Source of the DNA: Jiangella aurantiaca
Lineage (GTDB): Bacteria > Actinomycetota > Actinomycetes > Jiangellales > Jiangellaceae
Direction of reading: 5' to 3'
Assembly: GCF_004349105.1 (NCBI RefSeq)
Contig: NZ_SMLB01000002.1
Location: 186,001 to 250,000, forward strand
Length of the DNA: 64,000 bases
Part shown: positions 40,750-48,543 of the stretch, one piece after another
Layout: every line of letters begins with the position of its first letter
How positions within the stretch are numbered: the first letter of the stretch is position 1
Notes under the pieces: generated by a model
Seen by the model: the letters and a program-made list of their open reading frames with translations, nothing else
The model's database searches: none
What the model was told of the DNA's origin: nothing
Program-made: the position numbers and the translations under genes

Positions 40750-43100
40750 CGGACACCTCTCTGGTTGTCATCGGGGCAGGGACGGAGCACGAGCGACATC
40801 GCCGAGCCGCCCAGGGACGTGGCGTGGACCAGCGCGGCCCCGCCGTGCGGATCACCGGCCAGTTCGTCGACGGCCAGCGCGGCGGACAGTGCCCCGCCGG
40901 GGCCCACCGGCTCACCGAGCACGGCCTTCGGTGTGCGCAGCGCCGGCAGCCGGCCGCCGAACGCATTGGCGAGGCCGGACCGCTCGCCGCGGTCGGCCGG
41001 CTCCAGGCCGGCCGCGGCCGGCCACAGCCGGGTGATCTCGTCCGGCGCCGCACCGGCGGCGCGCAGCGCCTGGGTGACGGCCCGCGCGCTGGCGTCGCCG
41101 TCGATGTCCCAGGACACGCCGCCCGGCCGGATCCGGCTCGCCGCGCCGTATCCGGCCAGCTCGGCCATGGGCCGGCGGCCACGTCGCCGGGCCGTCTCCC
41201 GTCGTTCGAGCACGATCGCGACCGAGGTGTCGGTGATCGCGAACCGGCGGTCGCCGGGCGTCCTCGACAGCACGCCGAGGTCCCGGTAGGCACGGACCAC
41301 GAGGTCGTCGATCAGGTCGAGGGCCAGGCAGACGATCGTGTCGGCGCGGCCGGTGCGGACCAGCTCGTAGCCGTAGGCCAGGGCCGCGGCGCCGGAGGCG
41401 TGCCCGGCCGAGACCGTGGACGTCGGCCCGTACAGGCCGAGCTGCTGGGCCACCTGCCCGGCGGCCTGGTTGTAGACCGTGCTGGGGAAGACGGCGGGAT
41501 CGGCGCCGGACGCGCCGTCGGCGAGGACGCCGCGGGTGAACCGGGCCATCGACTCGACCGGCCCGGCCGAGGTCCCGAGGATGACACCGATCCCGGCGCG
41601 GTCGGCGGCGTCGACGTACCCGGCCTGGGCCAGCGCCTTCGCCGCCGTGACGACGGCCGTGACCGTCATGCGGTCCATCCGGCGGCGGGCCTTGCGGCTG
41701 AGATAGGGCTCTGGGTCGACCGTCATGGTCGCGGCCCGGCCCTGCGGATCGGCCGGGATGGGTGTCCCCGCGTCCAGCGCCGCCCGGGCCGCTGCGACGC
41801 CGTCGCCGAACGGCCCCAGCAGCGACTGGCCCGTGACCACTACCTCGTCGAGGCCGGGCGCGGGCGGGCGGCGCTCGTCGTCGGAGCGCAGCAGCACCAG
41901 GCTGGCGTTGGACCCGCCGAAGGCGAAGTTGTTGGACACGGCCACCCGGCTGTCCAGCGGCCTGGCGTCGAGCGGGGCATAGTCCAGGTCGCAGGCCGGG
42001 TCGGGACCCAGGTACGACGCGGTCGGCGGCACGGTCCGCTGTTCCAGCGCCCGGACGGTCACGACGGCCTCGGCCGCGCCGGCCGCGCCGAGCAGGTGGC
42101 CGATGACCGACTTGGTGCTGCTGACCACCACGTCGTCGGCGGCGGAGCCGAGGGCCGCGCGGATGGCGAGCGTCTCGGCCGGGTCGTTCTTCTCGGTGCC
42201 CGTCCCGTGGCCATTGACGTAGCCGACGTCGGCCGCCGCGACGCCCGCGGTCCGCAGCGCCGTCGCGATCGCGCGCGAGGCGCCGGAACCGTCGGGCCGC
42301 GGCGCCGTCGGGTGGTACCCGTCGGCCGACAGCCCGTAACCGCCGAGCCAGGCCAGTACCTCGTCCGGCTCGGCCAGGTCCTCACGGACGAGAACGAGGA
42401 ACGCGGCGCCCTCGCCCAGTGACAGGCCGCTGCGGCCCTGGGAGTACGGCCGCGCCGGATCGGCCGACAGCGCCTCCAGCGAGTGGAAGCCGGCGAAGAG
42501 CACGTCGGAGAAGGCATCCGCACCGCCGGCCAGCACGAGGTCGGCCTGCCCGGACCTGATCAGGTCGGCGGCCCAGCCGATGGCGTTCGCGCCGGACGCG
42601 CACGCGGTGTTGACCGAGACGACCGGTCCGCCGAAGCCGAACGCCCCCGCCAGGGCCTCGGCGGCGGCCTGCGGTGTGGACATCGGGGCCAGCCCGGGGG
42701 CCGGCCGCTCGCCGCGGTCCACCGCGGCCAGCCACTCTCGGCCGGAGAGCAGGCCGGCGTTGCAGGTGCCGTAGACCACGCCGCAACGGTCGGTGCCGGC
42801 GCGCCCGATGACCGGGCCGGCGGTGGTCACGGCCTCGTCGGCCGCGTGCAGCGCCAGCTCCACGACACGGTCGCGATACCCGCCGGGCTGGGGGAAGCGG
42901 TGGATCGTCCCGATCGGGGCGTCGACCTCGCCGCCCAGTTTGGTGCGCACGCCGGTCAGGTCCAGCCGCTGGACCGGCCGGATACCCACCCGGCCGTCCC
43001 GCGCCCCGGTCCACAGGGCAGCGGCGTCCTCGCCCAGCGCCGTCACCGCTCCGACGGCGTGTACCGCCACCCGGACAGTGGCCGCGTTCTCTTGGCTCAT
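40746..43100 (-). CDS. fused double ketosynthase (active KS + Cys-to-His second KS, CLF-like)
   Basis: A 784-residue protein with two thiolase-fold ketosynthase halves. The first (about 10-405) has the full triad: C167 in NTACASG, H298 in NGHGTGT, K330 and H335 in SSTKSVIGHLLG. The second (about 418-775) keeps the fold but the nucleophile site reads SAGHASG with H567 in place of Cys, and the NGHGTGT segment is lost (LWPAAAGLEP). This is the layout of a KS plus chain-length-factor pair, but as one polypeptide; a usual CLF has Gln there. ATG 43100 has GGAG six bases upstream. It is likely the main chain-extending complex; the His suggests a distinct loop chemistry or simply lost condensation. 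Follows the CLF-like gene after a 36-base gap. Confidence 0.82.
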   Translation of the reverse strand: MSQENAATVRVAVHAVGAVTALGEDAAALWTGARDGRVGIRPVQRLDLTGVRTKLGGEVDAPIGTIHRFPQPGGYRDRVVELALHAADEAVTTAGPVIGRAGTDRCGVVYGTCNAGLLSGREWLAAVDRGERPAPGLAPMSTPQAAAEALAGAFGFGGPVVSVNTACASGANAIGWAADLIRSGQADLVLAGGADAFSDVLFAGFHSLEALSADPARPYSQGRSGLSLGEGAAFLVLVREDLAEPDEVLAWLGGYGLSADGYHPTAPRPDGSGASRAIATALRTAGVAAADVGYVNGHGTGTEKNDPAETLAIRAALGSAADDVVVSSTKSVIGHLLGAAGAAEAVVTVRALEQRTVPPTASYLGPDPACDLDYAPLDARPLDSRVAVSNNFAFGGSNASLVLLRSDDERRPPAPGLDEVVVTGQSLLGPFGDGVAAARAALDAGTPIPADPQGRAATMTVDPEPYLSRKARRRMDRMTVTAVVTAAKALAQAGYVDAADRAGIGVILGTSAGPVESMARFTRGVLADGASGADPAVFPSTVYNQAAGQVAQQLGLYGPTSTVSAGHASGAAALAYGYELVRTGRADTIVCLALDLIDDLVVRAYRDLGVLSRTPGDRRFAITDTSVAIVLERRETARRRGRRPMAELAGYGAASRIRPGGVSWDIDGDASARAVTQALRAAGAAPDEITRLWPAAAGLEPADRGERSGLANAFGGRLPALRTPKAVLGEPVGPGGALSAALAVDELAGDPHGGAALVHATSLGGSAMSLVLRPCPDDNQRGVR

Positions 43101-43136
43101 CGTTCGCTCCTGTCCATCACGCCTCCATGGCTTGCA

Positions 43137-44426
43137 TCACGCCGCCCGCAGCGCGACCGCGACGTTCTGTCCCTCGAGGCCGCGGGCCAGCGCGAGCGCG
43201 GACCGCACCGGCAGGTCCCGGCCCTCGTTCGGGACCCAGTCCATGGCGCAGTCCGGGTCGGGGTCGGTCAGGTTGAGGGTGGGCGGAACGCTGCCGTGGT
43301 GCACCGCCAGCGCCGCCACGGCGATGTTCACCGCGCCCGCCGCGGCCACCATGTGCCCGAGCGCCGGTTTCACGCTGCTGGCGACCACTCGGCCGGCGGC
43401 GGCACCGAGCGCCGACCGCAGGCCCGCGGCCTCGCTGGCGTCACCCAGCCGGGTGGCACAACCGTGGGTGGCGACGTAGTCCGGGCCGTCCGCCGTCCAG
43501 CCGGCCTCCCGCCCGGCGGCGGCGACGGCGGCCGTCAGCGCCGCGCCGTCGGGCTCGGGGGTCACCAGCCCTCCGACGTCGAACGCCGATCCGAGGCCGC
43601 CGATCTCGGCGTACACCCGAGCGCCGCGGGCGGCAGCGATCTCGAACTCCTCCAGCACCAGAACGGCCGCACCCTCGCCGAGCACGGAGCCCGACCGCTC
43701 CCGGTCGTAGGGCCGGAACGCGCCGGCGCCCAGATCGTTGCGGTCGGTCAGGACGCCGAGGCCGTCCATCTTCGACATCGCCCAGAACGAGACCCCGGTG
43801 TCGAACCCCCCGGCCAGCGCGATGTCGGACTCACCGCGGCGCACGGAACGGTAGGCGCGCCCGATCGCCGTGGCGCCCGCGTCCGCCGTGCCGTGGAAGT
43901 AGGCGTTCGCCCCCTTGGCCTGGTAGCGCTGCGAGGCGTAGAAGAGCGCCGCGGCCTGCAGGCCCTCGACGTAGAACAGCGGGTAGAAACTGGATCCCAT
44001 CCGCTCGCCCAGCACACTCTCGCGGGCCGAGCCGTCCGCTTCGCGCACCGACAGCGAGCCGTCGATCAGGTGCTGGGGACGCGAGATCTCCTTGTTGCCG
44101 CCCAGGAACACCGACAGCCGCTCCGGGTTGAGTCGGGCCAGGTCCGCGCCGCTGTCGTCGACCGCCAGCGAGAGGCCTGCCAGCGCCAGCTCGTCCTCCC
44201 GGGTGGCGCTGCGCAGGGTGCGGCGCGAGGCGAACCGCGACGGGACGAAGCCGGTCAGCTCGGCGCCGATACGGGTCCGCAGCGTCGTGGCGTCGAAGCC
44301 CGTCAACGGGCCGATCGCCGTCCGGCCGCCCATGAGCCCCGCCCACGTGTCGGCCTGGCCGGTGCCGAGCGCCGACAGCAGCCCGATCCCGGTCACGGCG
44401 ACGCGCCGCCCGGTTCCGCGGCTCAT
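43137..44426 (-). CDS. beta-ketoacyl synthase-like protein lacking the active Cys
   Basis: A 429-residue KAS I/II-type protein. The nucleophile region reads FHGTADAGATAIG, aligning A181 with the usual Cys. The histidine sites survive as VATHGCATRLGD and GHMVAAAG, so it may decarboxylate malonyl-ACP (a priming role like KSQ or CLF) rather than condense. Other KS landmarks (VTGIGLLSALG start, GEGAAVLVLEE, a final ARGLEGQNVAV) are present; the last lacks the FGFGGTN form. ATG 44426 overlaps the hotdog gene stop (ATGA). It may pair with the active KS at 44863-46158 as a two-subunit KS/CLF. Confidence 0.8.
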   Translation of the reverse strand: MSRGTGRRVAVTGIGLLSALGTGQADTWAGLMGGRTAIGPLTGFDATTLRTRIGAELTGFVPSRFASRRTLRSATREDELALAGLSLAVDDSGADLARLNPERLSVFLGGNKEISRPQHLIDGSLSVREADGSARESVLGERMGSSFYPLFYVEGLQAAALFYASQRYQAKGANAYFHGTADAGATAIGRAYRSVRRGESDIALAGGFDTGVSFWAMSKMDGLGVLTDRNDLGAGAFRPYDRERSGSVLGEGAAVLVLEEFEIAAARGARVYAEIGGLGSAFDVGGLVTPEPDGAALTAAVAAAGREAGWTADGPDYVATHGCATRLGDASEAAGLRSALGAAAGRVVASSVKPALGHMVAAAGAVNIAVAALAVHHGSVPPTLNLTDPDPDCAMDWVPNEGRDLPVRSALALARGLEGQNVAVALRAA

Positions 44427-44866
44427 ACGCCGGCTCCCGCGGCCGTGGCGCGCATGACGAGCGAACCGACCGTGGTGACCGGAGAGCCGCCCACGCGGAC
44501 GTCGCCGCGCAGGACCGGCTCGTCGCCGCCGGACCGCACCTCGACACTCAGCTCGGCCACGTCGCCGGGCCGGACGAAATGCCGGAACCGGACCCGGGTC
44601 ACACCGGCCAGTCGCCACCGGTCCAGCCGGCCGTCGCCGGTCAGCACCAGTGCGCCGAGCCGAGCGAGGTCGTCGATGATGAGCACGCCGGGAACGACAG
44701 GGAAGCGGGGGAAGTGGGTGGCGAAGACGGCCGAGGTCGCCGGGACGTTCCTGGTGGCGACGCCGGCGACGCCGGGCCGCAGGGACACCACGGTGTCCAG
44801 TCCGCTGGCCGCGGCGGCCGCCGCCAGGTCCATGGCACGGGTCTCGTCGAGCAGCGGTGTCGTCAT
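44423..44866 (-). CDS. hotdog-fold dehydratase-like protein with His and Asp site (FabZ/FabA-like)
   Basis: A 147-residue single hotdog domain. The FabZ-like motif is THFPRFPVVPGVLIIDDLARLG with H51 and, where FabZ has Glu, D65 (Asp is used by FabA). It therefore may be an active 3-hydroxyacyl-ACP dehydratase, or the His donor in a heterodimer with the other hotdog protein at 46155-46607. ATG 44866 is chosen because it overlaps the KS stop (ATGA); the longer frame to 44917 lacks a site. Confidence 0.78.
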   Translation of the reverse strand: MTTPLLDETRAMDLAAAAAASGLDTVVSLRPGVAGVATRNVPATSAVFATHFPRFPVVPGVLIIDDLARLGALVLTGDGRLDRWRLAGVTRVRFRHFVRPGDVAELSVEVRSGGDEPVLRGDVRVGGSPVTTVGSLVMRATAAGAGV

Positions 44867-46158
44867 CGAGGGGTCTCCTGCCCTGGTCGCGGTCCCGGTC
44901 CGGTGACCACGAAACATGCGTTGGTTCCGCCGAAGGCGAAGGCGTTGACCAGCACGGCGCGGACCGGCCTGGCACGGGCGACGTTCGGCACGTAGTCCAG
45001 CGTCAGCGCCGGGTCCGGGCGGTCGAGGTTGATCGTCGGCGGCACCAGCTGCTCACCGAGGGCGCCGAGCGCGGCGATCAGGTTGAGGCCGGCGGCCGCG
45101 GACGTGAGATGGCCGGCCATCGACTTCGGCGAGCTGACGGACAGCCGGTGCGCCCACGGCCCGAACACCTCGGTGATGGCGACCGTCTCGCTGGCGTCGT
45201 TGCCGGGCGTGCCCGTCCCGTGGGCGACGACGTAGTCGACGTCGTCCGGGCGCAGGTCCGCGTCGGCCAGCGCATCGCGCATCGCGGTGATCGCGCCACC
45301 GCCGTCGGGCGGCGAGTCGGTGATCCGGTACGCGTTCAGGCTGGAGGCGTACCCGGAGATCTCGCCGAGCACGGTCGCGCCGCGGGCGATGGCGTGTTCG
45401 CGCTCCTCGAGGACCGCGATGACCGCGCCCTCACCGAGCACGAAGCCGTTGCGGCGCGCGTCGAACGGCTTGCAGGCGCGGTCCGGCTCGTCCGGCGAGT
45501 CCTGGGTCAGCGCACCGAGCAGGGCGAAGCCGAGTACGTCCATCCAGGTCGTCAGCGCGTCGTACCCGCCGGCGAGCATCATGTCGGCGTCGCCGTCCTG
45601 GATCCGCAGGTACGCCTCGCCGAGCGCGTGGGCCGCTCCGGCGCACGCGGTGCTGACGGAGACGAACGGGCCGCGGCAGTCGCCTATGTCGGCCATGACG
45701 GCGGGCCCGACGTTCTGGTCGCGTTCGAGGACCTCGGCCGGTGACTGCCGGAAGATCTTGCTGTGGCCGGTCGACTCGAGCAGCCAGGACATGTCGGCCA
45801 GCTGTTGCAGCTCGACCCGGCCGACGGTGCCGCCGACGGAGACGCCGCGACGGTACGGGTCGGTGCCGGTCAGCGGGCCTGCCTGGGCGAGCGCCTCGAC
45901 CGCGGCGGCCACGCCGTACCCGGCGCCACGGGACAGGTAGCGACGGTGCCGGCGCTCGGGCACCGCGGACGTCACGTCGAAGCCGGTGACCTGGCCGGCG
46001 ATCCGCACCGGGAACGTCGACGCGTCGAAGGTGCTGATCGTGCGCACCCCGCTGCGGCCGCAGGCGAGGGCCTTCCAGGTGCCCGGGGCGTCATTGGCCA
46101 GCGGTGTCACGGCGCCGATCCCGGTGACGACGACGCGCCGCCGCTCGTCGCGGCTCAT
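44863..46158 (-). CDS. beta-ketoacyl-ACP synthase, complete triad
   Basis: A 431-residue KAS I/II-type ketosynthase: VVVTGIGAVTPLA start, nucleophile STACAGAAHALG with C172, VAHGTGTPGND with its His near 311 and SSPKSMAGHLTSAAAG with Lys and His near 340-350, closing FAFGGTNACFVV. All catalytic residues are present, so it can condense. Start ATG 46158 overlaps the dehydratase-like stop (ATGA). It probably extends the ACP-bound chain, alone or with the Cys-less partner two genes downstream. Confidence 0.88.
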   Translation of the reverse strand: MSRDERRRVVVTGIGAVTPLANDAPGTWKALACGRSGVRTISTFDASTFPVRIAGQVTGFDVTSAVPERRHRRYLSRGAGYGVAAAVEALAQAGPLTGTDPYRRGVSVGGTVGRVELQQLADMSWLLESTGHSKIFRQSPAEVLERDQNVGPAVMADIGDCRGPFVSVSTACAGAAHALGEAYLRIQDGDADMMLAGGYDALTTWMDVLGFALLGALTQDSPDEPDRACKPFDARRNGFVLGEGAVIAVLEEREHAIARGATVLGEISGYASSLNAYRITDSPPDGGGAITAMRDALADADLRPDDVDYVVAHGTGTPGNDASETVAITEVFGPWAHRLSVSSPKSMAGHLTSAAAGLNLIAALGALGEQLVPPTINLDRPDPALTLDYVPNVARARPVRAVLVNAFAFGGTNACFVVTGPGPRPGQETPR

Positions 46159-46607
46159 CGGCCGGTGTCCCGAAGCGCGGCGAGCTGGCGGCGGGTCGTC
46201 TCGGGGTCGTCCAGCTCCGCCGTGTCGATGAGGGCGCACATGACATCGGCCGCCTCCATGACGGTGCGGCCGCCGACCTCGACCGCACCGGACATGACGG
46301 CCCGCTCCTCCGACGCGGACTCGACATGGGCGATCACGTCCAGCACGTCGCCGGGCCGCACGCTGCCGGGGAATCGCACGTCCGCGACCGAGAGCAGGGC
46401 GGCGCGACGGCGCACGTCGGTGTCGAGCATGACCAGCCAGGCGCCCGCCTGGCACAGGGTCTCCAGGATCAGCGGAGCCGGCATCGCCGGGCCGTCCGGC
46501 GTCTCCCGCCAGTACGGCTCGGTACGCGAGGTGACCTTCCGCGCCCGGATCGACCGGCCCGGTTCGTAGCCGGTGATCCGGTCGGTCAGGTGAAAGAGCA
46601 CGATCAT
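46155..46607 (-). CDS. hotdog-fold dehydratase-like protein with Glu but no His
   Basis: A 150-residue hotdog domain. Aligned to FabZ (GHFPxxPVMPGVLIVEALAQAG) the region reads RETPDGPAMPAPLILETLCQAG: the catalytic His becomes E35 while E49 is kept. This complements the partner at 44423-44866, which keeps the His. ATG 46607 overlaps the AcpS stop (ATGA), but AGGAGG lies only one base upstream of it and 7 bases upstream of in-frame GTG 46601, which may be the true start (LFHLTDRITGYEPG). Probably one half of a heterodimeric dehydratase; it could also bind acyl-ACP without catalysis. Confidence 0.75.
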   Translation of the reverse strand: MIVLFHLTDRITGYEPGRSIRARKVTSRTEPYWRETPDGPAMPAPLILETLCQAGAWLVMLDTDVRRRAALLSVADVRFPGSVRPGDVLDVIAHVESASEERAVMSGAVEVGGRTVMEAADVMCALIDTAELDDPETTRRQLAALRDTGR

Positions 46608-47008
46608 CCCTCCTCTTCGGGGCCGGGCTCGCCGGACATGACGACGACGGCGTGGGCGAGCGCGAAGTCCGCGGTGTGGGACAGCGAGACGTCCACCGTC
46701 CGGGCCCCTCGGCGCGCGCCGGCCGCTGCGACCTCCCCGTGCAGCCGCACCACCGGCCGGCCCCACGGCTCGTTCACGATCTCGACGTCGAGCCAGCGCA
46801 TCCGCGGCCCCAGGCCGGTGCCCAGCGCCTTCAGCACGGCCTCTTTGGCGGCGAACCGGGCGGACAGCCGGCTGACCGTGTTCCGCCGGTCGGCGCAGGC
46901 GCGCAGCTCGCCGGCGGTGAACAGCTGGCCGCCGATGGCCGGCTGTTCCGTGAGCAACCGGCGCAGTCGTGGGACGTGGACGAGATCGACGCCGACGCGG
47001 ACCTCCAT
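46604..47008 (-). CDS. acpS: holo-ACP synthase
   Basis: A 134-residue phosphopantetheinyl transferase of the AcpS type. VGVDLVHVPRL at residues 5-15 and FAAKEAVLKALGTG at about 52-65 hold the metal-binding Asp and Glu; SLSHTADFALAHAVV near 110-124 is the third motif. It would attach the pantetheine arm to the adjacent ACP. One base separates it from the ACP stop. Confidence 0.88.
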   Translation of the reverse strand: MEVRVGVDLVHVPRLRRLLTEQPAIGGQLFTAGELRACADRRNTVSRLSARFAAKEAVLKALGTGLGPRMRWLDVEIVNEPWGRPVVRLHGEVAAAGARRGARTVDVSLSHTADFALAHAVVVMSGEPGPEEEG

Positions 47009-47009
47009 C

Positions 47010-47420
47010 TCAGACCGCGGCCGGCGACGTCACCCGAGCCAGCACCAGGTCGACGAGATTGTCGACCGTGAACAGTCCCATCACGCCCTCGGCCGGCAGC
47101 TTGCCGCGCAGGGCCTCCACGTCGATCTGCGGCATGACCGTAGCCAGCTGGGCCAGGCCGACGTCGGAGACGACGCCCTCCGCCGTCCCGAAGTCCTCCT
47201 CGGAGATCCCGCCCTGCACGTGCTCGCCGAGATCGGCGGCCGAGATCTTGACGCCCAGCGACCGCTCGAGGCGGAAGAGGATGTCCAGCAGATCGATCGA
47301 CTCCGCCTCGAGATCGCCGAGCAGCGTCGCCTCGGCCACCACGTCTTCCTCCTCGACACCCAGCGCGTCGACCAGCGCCGCGCGCACCGCTTCGAAGACC
47401 TCGTCCTTTGCCACCGTCAT
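47010..47420 (-). CDS. acyl carrier protein with long C-terminal extension
   Basis: A 136-residue ACP, first gene of the 16.7-kb operon. The helix I/II region DEVFEAVRAALVDALGVEE is followed by LLGDLEAESIDLLDILFRLE with the pantetheine Ser at 41 (ESI in place of DSL). The usual ACP would end near residue 85; about 50 further residues (GVVSDVGLAQLATVMPQ, then FTVDNLVDLVLARV) extend it. ATG 47420 has GGAGG six bases upstream; the longer frame to 47480 does not. An extended ACP suggests a special docking function. Confidence 0.85.
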   Translation of the reverse strand: MTVAKDEVFEAVRAALVDALGVEEEDVVAEATLLGDLEAESIDLLDILFRLERSLGVKISAADLGEHVQGGISEEDFGTAEGVVSDVGLAQLATVMPQIDVEALRGKLPAEGVMGLFTVDNLVDLVLARVTSPAAV

Positions 47421-47768
47421 GATTCCTCCGGGATCGGCATTCCGATTGACCGTTACGCACCGCAACGCGGCGATATACATCGGTATGACCTGATCGGAGG
47501 GCTTGGTCGTACAGTGATGGGCGCAGAATTTGTGTGGCCTCGATCACATGCCCTTTTGCGCGGTATTCTTTAAACTCCCGGTTAAATCGAGACGACCGAA
47601 GAGAGCGCCTTCACAGCGCATTCACAGGTACTGCGGTGTAGCGTTCAGGCAAGTACGCGGCATCCCGGACTGCGGGCACATCCGGGCCTGCCGCCGGCCC
47701 ATCTCTCGCCCGCGTGAGACACCTCTGCCCGGCCGGGCCGGACGGACCTAGCGCGAGGAGGCGCCAGC
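47421..47768. promoter_or_regulatory. divergent spacer with TTCACAG direct repeats
   Basis: This 348-base spacer separates the polyketide-type operon from the small plus-strand gene. TTCACAG occurs at 47610-47616 and again at 47621-47627, an 11-base period, with a -10-like TAGCGT at 47639-47644 eleven bases later. Heptameric repeats with this period are typical of SARP/AfsR-type activator sites. An AT-rich patch with TTTAA and TTAAA arms lies at 47570-47587. I find no clear -35/-10 pair pointing to the ACP gene. Confidence 0.4.
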
Positions 47769-47906
47769 GTGGACGACGCCCCAGAGAACGTGGAACACCC
47801 GGAGCAGGCGGCGGGTGACGACCTCGTCGCCGAGCTGCGCGAGCTCCTCGGCAGCGTGCCGCCTCAGGTCGTCGAGCGGGCCGACGACGCCAGGCGTTCC
47901 GGCTGA
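47769..47906 (+). CDS. 45-residue acidic protein, small unrecognised gene
   Basis: GTG 47769 is preceded by AGGAGG at 47757-47762 with 7-base spacing, a strong ribosome-binding site, and the codons are GC-rich in position three. The product is acidic with one predicted helix (DDLVAELRELLGSVPPQVVERADDARR). It ends five bases before the end of the convergent ECF sigma factor gene. I do not recognise a family; the P-x-x-V-V-E-R-A pattern recalls short N-terminal parts of actinobacterial proteins next to ECF sigma factors, but this is only an impression. It may regulate the sigma factor. Confidence 0.55.
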   Translation: MDDAPENVEHPEQAAGDDLVAELRELLGSVPPQVVERADDARRSG

Positions 47907-47911
47907 CCGGC

Positions 47912-48460
47912 TCAGTCGCTGTCGTCCAGCAGCGCGCGCAGGTGGGCGATGCACCGGTTGCGCAGCGGCCCGACCGAGCCGGCCGACACCTCCAGTGCCG
48001 CGGCGACCTGGTCATAGGTGCGGTTCTCCACGAACAGCGCGAGCAGGTGCTGGCAGCGCGGCGGCAGCGAGAGCAGGGCCCGGGCGAGCTGGTCGTCCCG
48101 CTGCCCGGACATCACGCGGCCCTCGACCGACTCGCTCTGGTCCGGTAATCGGACCAGGGCCTCCGGGTTCCACGCCTGGGCGCGTCGCGAGGCGGCGTCC
48201 AGATAGCGCAGTGACTCGCGCTTGGCGATCACCGACAGCCATTCCGTCAGCCGGGCGGGATCGCGCAGACCAGGCAGGTTCTGCCACAGCCGCATCCACG
48301 TCGCCTGGCTGACGTCCTCGCTGTCGGCCGCGCTCAGGCGGTGGGCTCGGGCGATCGACCACACGAGCGGCGCGTAGCGGACCACGAGATCGCGCCAGGC
48401 CTGCTCATCGTCATTGAGACACGCCGTCACCAGATCGGCCGTCGTCGAGTACCTCTCCAC
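47912..48460 (-). CDS. ECF-type RNA polymerase sigma factor
   Basis: A 182-residue sigma-70-family protein of the ECF class. Region 2 spans about residues 20-95 with DSEDVSQATWMRLWQNL near 46-62, and region 4 about 120-178 with LLSLPPRCQHLLALFVENR and TYDQVAAALEVSAGSVGPLRNRCI as its HTH. GTG 48460 is chosen because GGGGGA lies 7-8 bases upstream and residues match the family from VERYSTTADL. No anti-sigma gene follows; the neighbours are the MMPL transporter upstream and the 45-residue gene opposite. Targets unknown. Confidence 0.88.
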   Translation of the reverse strand: MERYSTTADLVTACLNDDEQAWRDLVVRYAPLVWSIARAHRLSAADSEDVSQATWMRLWQNLPGLRDPARLTEWLSVIAKRESLRYLDAASRRAQAWNPEALVRLPDQSESVEGRVMSGQRDDQLARALLSLPPRCQHLLALFVENRTYDQVAAALEVSAGSVGPLRNRCIAHLRALLDDSD

Positions 48461-48543
48461 GGTCGGTCCCCCCGGATCGTCTGACGACTGCTGTGCGCCG
48501 GCCGCCGGTCCTCGTCGACCCGCGGCTGCCGCACGGCACGGAT

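Noticed and set aside
42483-44906. 807-codon open frame opposite the ketosynthase genes
   Set aside because: Antisense of clear KS domains; no motifs.
30697-47420. Housekeeping fatty-acid synthase operon
   Set aside because: Several KS-type proteins lack catalytic residues, there is no enoyl reductase, and an exporter and TetR are included; not excluded completely without the genome.
47912-48460. Longer sigma-factor start in the open frame up to 49186
   Set aside because: The extra frame is antisense-like sequence inside the MMPL gene; GTG 48460 fits the ribosome-binding site and family start.
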